Positions 1 through 8,486 of a stretch of 12,195 nt of DNA are shown here, one piece after another; positions within the stretch are counted from its first letter, which is position 1; every line of letters starts with the position of its first letter. This DNA comes from Desulfovibrio legallii (lineage in GTDB: Bacteria; Desulfobacterota; Desulfovibrionia; Desulfovibrionales; Desulfovibrionaceae). The notes under the pieces were generated by a model that searched no databases, was not told where the DNA came from, and saw nothing but the letters and a program-made list of their open reading frames with translations. The stretch spans positions 1-12,195 of the forward strand of contig NZ_FNBX01000028.1 of assembly GCF_900102485.1 (NCBI RefSeq), in the 5' to 3' direction. The position numbers and the translations under genes were made by a program.

Positions 1-1
1 C

Positions 2-1006
2 TACGGAACGGAAGCGGTTACCGGCGGCGACGGCACGGACACCCTGAAGCTGGCTTCCAGCGTCACCGGCAACGTTACCCTTGGTACGAGCATTACCAAC
101 ATCGAAACGGTGGACCTCAGCGCCATCACTGACACCGTGACTGGGGTGAACCTCACGGGCTTCACCTCCGCCACCACCTATGACCTGGGCGACACCTTTG
201 CGGGCGCTGCCACGGTCACCGGCGGCGCTGGCAACGACACCTTTACCGTGGGCACGTTGTCTGAAGACGGCACGGTTTCCCTGGCCGGCGGCGACGGCAA
301 CGACACCTTCACCGTGGGCGCTGTGACCGACGCTCTGACCATCAACGGCGGCGCTGGCACGAACACCCTGGAGCTGGCTTCCAGCGTCACCGGCAACGTT
401 ACCCTTGGTACGAGCATTACCAACATCGAAACGGTGGACCTTAGCGCCACTACTGGGGTGAACCTCACGGGCTTCACCTCCTCCGCCACCACCTATGACC
501 TGGGCGACACCTTTGCGGGCGTTGCCACGGTCACCGGCGGTTCGGCGGCCGACACCTTCGAGGTGAAGACCACCGACACAGGTGCCGTCAGCCTCAATGG
601 CGACGGCGGCGGCGATACTTACAAGCTCCAGGTCAACGGCTACAACAAGGTGACCATCACCGGCACGGCGGGCAGCAAGGATACCGTTGACTTCTTCGGT
701 GTGACTGCGACTACGGCAGATCTCACCAATGTAAACGGCTCTGGCGTGTACGCCAGTACGGATAGCAGTGGTAATTTGCTGCTGTCGTTTGATAGCGCTG
801 GATCAAGTTTTCTGGCGTTTGCGTCGGTCTCAGGTAATGATGATGAAGACACCATGAACTTCAAGAACGCTGATGGTAGCGTGCAACTTGCTGGTGTTGA
901 CTTGAAGGATGTTGCTGACTTGACCTTGCAGAACGGTACATGGACTCAGCTGAAGTTCACCGTTACCGGGGGCACCACCACCTACTCCGGCGTCACCGCC
1001 GCCTAA
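2..1006 (+). CDS. RTX-like repetitive surface or secreted protein, C-terminal part (5' end outside window)
   Basis: The reading frame is open from the left edge (frame 2) to a TAA at 1004-1006, giving the last 334 residues of a longer protein. The sequence is rich in Gly, Thr, Asp, Val and Ala and nearly free of Cys and Lys, as in extracellular beta-rich repeat proteins. RTX-like motifs of the form GGxGxDxUx recur: GGDGTDTLK, GGAGNDTFT, GGDGNDTFT and GGAGTNTLE, then degenerate GGSAADTFE and GDGGGDTYK. They are spaced about 22-40 residues apart rather than as contiguous nonapeptides. A longer unit containing TGNVTLGTSITNIETVDLSA and TTYDLGDTFAG occurs twice. RTX motifs usually bind calcium in type I-secreted adhesins, S-layer proteins or toxins; which of these applies here is inference. 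No catalytic domain is visible. The last ~95 residues are non-repetitive, with lower GC and different codon use than the repeats. A terminator follows within 32 bases. Partial gene; family call moderate, coding status near certain. Confidence 0.85.
   Translation, partial: YGTEAVTGGDGTDTLKLASSVTGNVTLGTSITNIETVDLSAITDTVTGVNLTGFTSATTYDLGDTFAGAATVTGGAGNDTFTVGTLSEDGTVSLAGGDGNDTFTVGAVTDALTINGGAGTNTLELASSVTGNVTLGTSITNIETVDLSATTGVNLTGFTSSATTYDLGDTFAGVATVTGGSAADTFEVKTTDTGAVSLNGDGGGDTYKLQVNGYNKVTITGTAGSKDTVDFFGVTATTADLTNVNGSGVYASTDSSGNLLLSFDSAGSSFLAFASVSGNDDEDTMNFKNADGSVQLAGVDLKDVADLTLQNGTWTQLKFTVTGGTTTYSGVTAA
41..225 (+). repeat. Intragenic long repeat, copy 1
   Basis: First copy of a unit of about 60 residues in the RTX-like gene, running from TLKLASSV to ATVTGG. 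Bases 48-117 are identical to 372-441, a 70-base exact match at an offset of 324 bases. This copy has four extra residues (ITDT/V region) compared with copy 2 and lacks one serine codon present in copy 2. Confidence 0.9.
365..540 (+). repeat. Intragenic long repeat, copy 2
   Basis: Second copy of the unit, running from TLELASSV to ATVTGG. It has the 70-base exact match noted for copy 1. After a short in-frame length difference the identity resumes through the TTYDLGDTFAG segment. Near-identity at DNA level, including silent sites, suggests recent duplication or gene conversion. Confidence 0.9.
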
Positions 1007-1037
1007 CCCCTAACCCCAAACCATAAATCACAAATCA

Positions 1038-1073
1038 GGGCGTCCGCATCCACCAGGGTGCGGACGCCCTTTT
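1038..1073 (+). terminator. Intrinsic terminator of the RTX-like gene
   Basis: Bases 1038-1051 pair with 1056-1069 in a 14-bp stem with one G-T wobble and an ACCA loop. TTTT at 1070-1073 follows directly. It begins 32 bases after the TAA. This is the clearest rho-independent terminator in the window. Confidence 0.92.
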
Positions 1074-1144
1074 GCGCCCGCGGTTTGCCCCGCCGCCCGC
1101 GGTTTTGCCCCGCACCCCGCCGCCTGTACCCTGACCGAGGGCTT

Positions 1145-1358
1145 GTTTGCCCTGTGGGCACGGTGCGGCGTGCGCAGCAGCTCGGCACCGCACACGCAAT
1201 TGGGTAAGGTCAGGTTTGCCCTGCGGGCATGGTGTGGCGTGCGCAGCAGCTCGGCGTCGCTATGCGATATGTTTGCCCTGCCGGGCATGGTGTGGCGTGC
1301 GCAGCAGCCGGCACCGCACACGCAATTGGGTTTGCCCTGCGGGCATGGCGGTGTGTTT
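1145..1358. repeat. Degenerate tandem repeat with conserved mini-hairpin, about four copies
   Basis: The motif GTTTGCCCTGCGGGCATGG starts at 1145, 1214, 1271 and 1330 (periods 69, 57 and 59). The first three copies continue with GGCGTGCGCAGCAG. Copies 1 and 3 also share GGCACCGCACACGCAATTGG, while copy 2 diverges there and copy 4 is truncated. In each copy TGCCC pairs with GGGCA around a 3-4 base loop, and the loop varies (TGT, TGC, TGCC, TGC) while the stem is unchanged. The repeat length, lack of constant-length spacers and internal divergence argue against CRISPR. Function unknown. Confidence 0.85.
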
Positions 1359-1393
1359 TCTTTATTTCGTTTGGGTCGCCTCCGGCGCGGGCA

Positions 1394-1432
1394 GGGGGTC
1401 AAGGGCGGGGCTGCGCCCCCCCTTAGACCCCC
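1394..1432. repeat. GC-rich palindromic element
   Basis: GGGGGTC (1394-1400) pairs with GACCCCC (1426-1432). The stem continues inward past an A-A mismatch, and GGGGC (1407-1411) pairs with GCCCC (1415-1419) around a TGC loop, with one further C-C mismatch. There is no T-run on either side, so it is not a standard terminator. It resembles a REP-type dispersed palindrome, but other genomic copies cannot be checked here. Confidence 0.7.
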
Positions 1433-1476
1433 TACAACCCCCATAACCCCCCCTTGCAGATCGCCTTACCCTGATG

Positions 1477-1526
1477 GCCCGGCTGGTGGGACGCGCCCGC
1501 TGCGCGGATGCGTCCCAAGGCCGGGC
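1477..1526. repeat. 50-base composite hairpin
   Basis: Three nested stems line up. GCCCGGC (1477-1483) pairs with GCCGGGC (1520-1526), TGGGACGC (1487-1494) with GCGTCCCA (1510-1517), and CCGC (1497-1500) with GCGG (1504-1507) around a TGC loop. Interior loops of 2-3 bases separate them. That makes 19 base pairs in 50 bases. No T-run follows. It could be a structured RNA or a dispersed palindrome; function unknown. Confidence 0.7.
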
Positions 1527-1670
1527 GCAACTGCCGCCAGCCCTACAGCCCGAATCTGCTCCCGTGTCCCGCGCCCCACAGCCCCGGCGGCGCGCAGGGT
1601 AACAGCGCGCTGGCCGCAGGCTTTCCGTAACTTGCGGTTGGGCGGCAGCCCGGCTATGCGCGGCGCGGCT

Positions 1671-1698
1671 GGGGTGCGCCGCTACGCGACCGCACCCC
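1671..1698. repeat. Short GC hairpin
   Basis: GGGGTGCG (1671-1678) pairs perfectly with CGCACCCC (1691-1698) across a 12-base loop. TT then TAT follows, which is too weak for a confident terminator call. Confidence 0.55.
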
Positions 1699-1702
1699 TT
1701 TA

Positions 1703-1755
1703 TGCCGCGCTCAACTGCCGGGGGGAAAGACATTCGTGCTTATTATGGGAACGGG
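1703..1755. repeat. Diverged direct repeat A, copy 1
   Basis: It begins TGCCGCGC, then CAACTG, GGGG, AAGACA, TCGT, TAT and ATGGGAA, matching 1921-1966 with scattered substitutions and small indels. It lies directly before repeat B copy 1. Confidence 0.6.
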
Positions 1756-1801
1756 TGTCGTGATTCCGGGGAGCCAGTGAGGGATTATCGTGGTGCTGGG
1801 G
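1756..1801. repeat. Direct repeat B, copy 1
   Basis: A 46-base segment beginning TGTCGTGATTCCGGGGAGCC that recurs at 1829-1874 with a single mismatch (T1778 against G1851), at an offset of 73 bases. Confidence 0.9.
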
Positions 1802-1828
1802 ATGCCGGGAAAGGGCCACGGAAAGGAT

Positions 1829-1874
1829 TGTCGTGATTCCGGGGAGCCAGGGAGGGATTATCGTGGTGCTGGGG
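1829..1874. repeat. Direct repeat B, copy 2
   Basis: Second copy of the 46-base repeat (45 of 46 bases identical to 1756-1801). The 27 bases between the copies include a GGGAAAGG-type purine stretch resembling the sequence around repeat A. Confidence 0.9.
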
Positions 1875-1920
1875 GATCTGCCAAGTGCGGCGTTGGGATG
1901 GAAAGGGAGTATCCCAGGGC

Positions 1921-1966
1921 TGCCGCGCAACTGTCAGGGGAAGACAATCGTACCTATGGGAAGGGG
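1921..1966. repeat. Diverged direct repeat A, copy 2
   Basis: It begins TGCCGCGCAACTG and ends CTATGGGAAGGGG, a shortened and diverged form of 1703-1755. The order A-B-B-A suggests an older duplication followed by divergence. Confidence 0.6.
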
Positions 1967-2057
1967 CGCCGCAGCGCATGGCACTAATACAAATGGCCAG
2001 GGTACGCCCTGCGCGTTGCCTGAGAAGGATAACGTTTTTTGAAGGGGATGGGGGGGC

Positions 2058-2109
2058 GTGGGGGGGCAGGGGAAACTTTTGTTCACAAAAGTTTCCCCTG
2101 CCCCCCCAC
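2058..2109. repeat. Perfect 25-bp inverted repeat downstream of atpC; possible 3' end of the atp transcript
   Basis: Bases 2058-2082 are the exact reverse complement of 2085-2109, leaving only TC as loop. The arm contains seven G, CAGGGG, then AAACTTTTGT. On the minus strand it starts 24 bases after the atpC stop, so it may end or protect the atp mRNA. No T-run follows it on that strand (the T-run precedes it), so it is not a canonical intrinsic terminator. The G7/C7 arms and perfect symmetry also fit a dispersed palindromic element. Confidence 0.8.
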
Positions 2110-2132
2110 AAAAATTCTCCAAATAACGCAGC

Positions 2133-2534
2133 TCAGCGCACCTGTGCCAGGTGGAGCCGGATGACGGCCCGCTGGAGGGCGGCTTCGGCGCGCACCATAT
2201 CCACGGCCTCATCGTGGCTGGTCAGGCGTTTTTCGGCGCGTTCTTTGGCGGCCATGGCCCTGGCCGCGTCGATATCTTCCGCCAGTTCGGCCGATTCCGC
2301 CAGCACGGTCAGCACGTCGTTATTCACATCGGCAAAGCCGCCGGAGATGAAGACGTGCTCTTCCTTACCGTCCGTTTTGTAGCGCAGGCCCCCGATTTTG
2401 AGGGCAGAGAGCAGGGAGACGTGCTTGGGCAACACGCCGAATTCGCCCTGCACGCCGGGGCATACGGCCATCTCTACCGGGCAGCTGACCACGGTTTTGT
2501 CCGGCGTTACCACTTCCAGTTGCAGCGTACCCAT
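2133..2534 (-). CDS. atpC: F1 ATP synthase epsilon subunit
   Basis: Epsilon subunit of the F1 central stalk, which couples c-ring rotation to the catalytic head and can inhibit ATP hydrolysis. The 133-residue product is of family length. It begins MGTLQLEVVTPDKTVV and carries the conserved PGVQGEFGVLPKHVSLL (about 26-42) and VFISGGFADV (about 61-70) of the N-terminal beta-sandwich. An Ala/Glu/Arg-rich helical hairpin follows from about residue 85. I chose the ATG at 2534: AAGGAG lies five bases upstream. The in-frame GTG at 2540, two codons earlier, touches that Shine-Dalgarno sequence and is unlikely. It is the last gene of the operon, 75 bases after atpD, and that gap holds a strong stem-loop. 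Confidence 0.97.
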   Translation of the reverse strand: MGTLQLEVVTPDKTVVSCPVEMAVCPGVQGEFGVLPKHVSLLSALKIGGLRYKTDGKEEHVFISGGFADVNNDVLTVLAESAELAEDIDAARAMAAKERAEKRLTSHDEAVDMVRAEAALQRAVIRLHLAQVR

Positions 2535-2563
2535 ACGCACTCCTTCGCTGCCGCCTGTCCTGC

Positions 2564-2593
2564 CCGGCCCGGAGCCTTGCGGCCCCGGACCGG
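2564..2593 (-). promoter_or_regulatory. Intercistronic stem-loop between atpD and atpC
   Basis: In the mRNA sense (minus strand) bases 2593-2581 pair with 2576-2564 in a 13-bp stem with two G-T wobbles, closed by a GCAA loop (2580-2577), a GNRA tetraloop. It starts 16 bases after the atpD stop and ends 18 bases before the AAGGAG of atpC. No T-run follows, so full termination is unlikely. Partial attenuation, an RNA stability or processing site, or modulation of epsilon synthesis are the reasonable options (inference). Confidence 0.65.
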
Positions 2594-2609
2594 CGGCGGG
2601 ACAGAACGG

Positions 2610-4926
<2,317 letters not shown>

Positions 4927-4951
4927 GCTTTTCTCCCGTCGTTAGGGGGCC

Positions 4952-6460
<1,509 letters not shown>

Positions 6461-6463
6461 GTG

Positions 6464-7015
6464 CTATTCACCCCTCTTGAATGTCTCCCGAAGGATTCCC
6501 AACTGCGCGCGCAGACTTGCGTCCAGCACCCGGTCCCCCAGCTTGAGCACCATTCCCCCCAGTATGTCTTTATCCACGGCAAAGGTGAGCTCTATGTCCG
6601 CGCCGGCCTTTTTTTGCAGGGCGTCTTTGAGTTTGGCCTTTTTGTCGTTGGAAAGTTTCACCGCGGTGATGCACTGTCCGCGGAGGATACCCTTGGCCTC
6701 GTCCAGCATCTTGCCGTACCAGGCCGCAATTTCGTCAAGGAAGGCGAGCCGTTCCTTGTCTGCCAGCAGGAAGCAGAAATTGCGCATGGTCTGGTCGGCC
6801 TTGAGCTTATCCAGCAGTTTGCCAAGCACCGCCTTTTTTTCTTCCACGCCGATGACCGGGCTTTTGAGGGTCTGGCCCAGGTCCGGCGCGGCGGCCAGCA
6901 TCTCGCCCAGTGAGGCAAGACACGCGCCGCGGGCGCTCAGAGCCTGCTCCCCTTCCTCCTTGCCCAGGGCGAAGATGGCGTTGGCGTACCTGCGTGCAAC
7001 CACAGTGTTGATCAA
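6464..7015 (-). CDS. atpH: F1 ATP synthase delta subunit (OSCP-like)
   Basis: Delta subunit that links the b/b' peripheral stalk to the top of the alpha/beta head. The 183-residue product opens with MINTVVARRYANAIFALGKE, typical of the family, and closes with the conserved C-terminal region DKDILGGMVLKLGDRVLDAS (148-167) followed by LRAQLG. The start is a TTG at 7015, overlapping the TGA stop of atpF in the tetranucleotide TTGA. AGGTGG lies about eight bases upstream. The first in-frame alternative, a GTG at codon 5, would cut into the conserved N-terminal helix. The rare start codon plus overlap suggests translation depends on ribosomes leaving atpF. Confidence 0.96.
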   Translation of the reverse strand: MINTVVARRYANAIFALGKEEGEQALSARGACLASLGEMLAAAPDLGQTLKSPVIGVEEKKAVLGKLLDKLKADQTMRNFCFLLADKERLAFLDEIAAWYGKMLDEAKGILRGQCITAVKLSNDKKAKLKDALQKKAGADIELTFAVDKDILGGMVLKLGDRVLDASLRAQLGILRETFKRGE

Positions 7016-7593
7016 TGGAGCACCACCTTGTTAAGCGAGTTGGCGATCAGTTTCTCGTGTTCTTCCGCCGTGAGGCGCGAGCTCAGGGCCTTGGCCGTGG
7101 CTTCCACGATTTCGTCGGCGATGGCGGCGCGCACCTGGGCGAACACGGCACGACCCTCGTTTTCAGCGGTAAGGCGGGCCTGTTCCACAATCTGGGCCGC
7201 CTGGCGCTGCGCCTCTTCCACAATGCCCTGCTTCAGGGTTTCGGCCTGGGCGCGGCTTTCGGCCAGAATGGCCTCCCGCTCGGCATTGAGGTTGGCGATG
7301 CGCGTCTCTACCTCGGCCAGCTGGGCCTTGGCCGCGGCGCGGCGCTGCTCAAGCCCGTCCAGCGAATCTTTGATGCCTTGGCGGCGGTTTCTGAAAAAAC
7401 GCTTGGCCAGCCCGCCCACAAAGTACCAGAGGATACCCGCAAAAATCACGAAGTTGAGCGCACGCCAGCCGAAGTCGCTCCAGCGCGGCGCCGCATGCCC
7501 CTCGTCGGCCCACGCCGCCTGGGGCAGCAGGGCCAGCGCCGCAACGACGCAGAAAAGCGGCAGGATAAAACCCGCGTGTTTCCATTTGCTCAA
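7012..7593 (-). CDS. atpF: F0 ATP synthase b subunit with N-terminal signal peptide
   Basis: One of two b-type peripheral stalk subunits. The 193-residue product begins with a Sec-type signal peptide (MSKWKHAGFI, hydrophobic core LPLFCVVAALALL, predicted cleavage after AWA at residue 29). A transmembrane helix follows at about 46-62 (LNFVIFAGILWYFVGGL), then a long charged Ala/Glu/Gln/Arg-rich helix to about residue 170, as expected for a stator coiled coil. Cleavage would leave the N terminus in the periplasm, the normal b topology. The start is a TTG at 7593 with GAGGGGG about six or seven bases upstream. An ATG eight bases downstream is out of frame. The stop overlaps the atpH start. The gene lies 68 bases after atpF'. 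Confidence 0.93.
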   Translation of the reverse strand: MSKWKHAGFILPLFCVVAALALLPQAAWADEGHAAPRWSDFGWRALNFVIFAGILWYFVGGLAKRFFRNRRQGIKDSLDGLEQRRAAAKAQLAEVETRIANLNAEREAILAESRAQAETLKQGIVEEAQRQAAQIVEQARLTAENEGRAVFAQVRAAIADEIVEATAKALSSRLTAEEHEKLIANSLNKVVLH

Positions 7594-7661
7594 AGCCCAC
7601 CCCCTCGGTCAAACAGTTAGCCATGCGCCGCAAGCGCCCCGCGCGCCCCGGCGAACCACCC

Positions 7662-8081
7662 CTAGCCCTTGAGCAGCCTGTCGGCCAGCCGTGTGGAAAG
7701 GCCGCCCACCTGCCCGCGCAGATCCGCAAGGGTTGCGGCGGCCTGGGCCTCCAGCGCGGCGCGCGTCTCGGCCAGAATGTCGCGGGCGCTCTTTTGCGCC
7801 GCGCCCACAATCTGCTGCTGCTCCGCCGCTCCGGCCTCCCGGCCTTCTTCGCGCTTGGCCCCGGCGTCCTGACGGGCGCGGGTCAGCTCGGCCTCATAGT
7901 TGGCAAGGCGCTCCGAAGCCTGATACTCAAAGGAGCCGGCTTCTTCTTCCATGCCTTCCAGAATGCCGTTGCGCTTTTTGATGATGGCCCGGATCGGCCG
8001 GATAAGGAGGATGTTGAGCACATACACCGCGATAAAAAAATTCGCCAGCTGAAACAGCAAGGTGATATTCAGGTCCAGCAT
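7662..8081 (-). CDS. atpF': F0 ATP synthase b' subunit (second b-type subunit)
   Basis: First gene of the operon. The 139-residue product has an N-terminal membrane helix (about 7-28, LLFQLANFFIAVYVLNILLI), the RPI motif that follows the helix in b/b' proteins, and then an Ala/Glu/Arg/Gln-rich amphipathic helix to the end. It is shorter than AtpF and has no signal peptide. Paired b and b' subunits form a heterodimeric stator in cyanobacteria, chloroplasts, alphaproteobacteria and several Desulfobacterota; the b/b' assignment here rests on length and gene order. The ATG at 8079-8081 has GAGGAGG seven bases upstream, the strongest ribosome site in the operon. The promoter lies 50-80 bases upstream. 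Confidence 0.93.
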   Translation of the reverse strand: MLDLNITLLFQLANFFIAVYVLNILLIRPIRAIIKKRNGILEGMEEEAGSFEYQASERLANYEAELTRARQDAGAKREEGREAGAAEQQQIVGAAQKSARDILAETRAALEAQAAATLADLRGQVGGLSTRLADRLLKG

Positions 8082-8134
8082 GCCGCGTCCTCCTCAAACG
8101 ATGCGGATTGAAGGAAAAAAGTGTAAGCCCTTGC

Positions 8135-8163
8135 AACATATCCGCTCGCCCCTGTTCTGTCAA
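8135..8163 (-). promoter_or_regulatory. Sigma70-type promoter of the atp operon
   Basis: On the minus strand a perfect -35 box TTGACA (8163-8158) is followed after exactly 17 bases by TATGTT (8140-8135), which matches four of six TATAAT positions. Transcription would start near 8128, giving a leader of about 47 bases before the atpF' ATG. Confidence 0.75.
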
Positions 8164-8170
8164 AGGGTAT

Positions 8171-8188
8171 TGGTGACAAATTTCGCAA
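8171..8188. promoter_or_regulatory. Candidate Rex (NADH/NAD+ redox repressor) operator
   Basis: TGGTGACAAATTTCGCAA is an imperfect palindrome of the form TTGTGA-N6-TCACAA with one mismatch in each half-site. It ends eight bases upstream of the atp -35 box, that is about -43 to -60 relative to the inferred start. The match to the Rex consensus is from memory; regulator identity is inference. Confidence 0.45.
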
Positions 8189-8403
8189 ACTCCCCAAAAA
8201 AAATTTTTGTAGCCTCCAAAATGGGCCTGAAACGCACGTTTGCGGGGGGAGTGCAGACCCTGGCCGGCCCTGTCGCGCATTTTCACAAACCGTTACTATT
8301 GTTCTTTGTCTGCAAAAGTGCGGGGTGCGGTCGCCCGGCGCGTGCGCGCCCCGCGCGGCCGGACTGGCATCACAGTATGCGCGCCGCCGCTGGCGGGTCT
8401 GCA

Positions 8404-8432
8404 TGGACAAGGAAGAGAAAAAACGGTATAAT
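8404..8432 (+). promoter_or_regulatory. Sigma70-type promoter of the exported-protein gene
   Basis: TGGACA (8404-8409, five of six matches to TTGACA), a 17-base spacer, then a perfect TATAAT (8427-8432), followed by a T-run. The inferred start near 8439 gives a leader of about 48 bases. This is the best-matching promoter in the window and may also serve secA if the two genes are cotranscribed. Confidence 0.82.
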
Positions 8433-8486
8433 TTTTTTTACGAAGCCAAGAGACCGCTGCCGGATGCGGATCGGAAAGGAGTTTAT

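Larger units (their letters stand above)
1074..2132. other. Gene-free, repeat- and palindrome-rich intergenic region
   Basis: No reading frame here looks like a protein. The open frames are low-complexity products of GC-rich repeats, overlap each other on both strands and lack convincing ribosome binding sites. The stretch separates the convergent ends of the RTX-like gene and the atp operon. It holds a 57-69-base tandem repeat (1145-1358), three large GC-rich hairpins (1394-1432, 1477-1526, 1671-1698), two nested direct-repeat pairs (1703-1966) and a 25-bp perfect palindrome (2058-2109). I saw no tRNA, no CRISPR-like array, no transposase remnant and no convincing promoter. Confidence 0.75.
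8082..8486. other. Divergent control region between the atp operon and the exported-protein gene
   Basis: 405 bases without a supportable gene. The left half, read leftwards, holds the atp promoter and a Rex-like palindrome. The right half holds a strong rightward promoter. Between them lie an A8T5 tract (8196-8208), which may bend DNA or act as an upstream element, and a GC-rich stretch (8325-8400) with no recognised signal. An open frame runs through the right half into the exported protein, but it is the non-coding upstream extension of that gene. Confidence 0.7.

Noticed and set aside
1145..1358. CRISPR array
   Set aside because: Repeat units are themselves most of the period, copies diverge strongly, and there are no unique constant-length spacers or cas genes.
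1143..1763. Open frames of up to 206 codons in the repeat region
   Set aside because: Their sequences are translations of the tandem repeats and palindromes, with Cys/Arg/Pro-rich low complexity, competing frames on both strands and no Shine-Dalgarno.
8365..8381. Possible sigma54 promoter (CTGGCA...TATGC)
   Set aside because: The distance between the GG and GC elements is one base too long and the -12 element is poor. A near-perfect sigma70 promoter lies just downstream.
8325..8486. Upstream extension of the exported-protein gene to an ATG at 8325
   Set aside because: It would bury the promoter and the signal peptide inside the protein and has no ribosome site. The ATG at 8487 has both.
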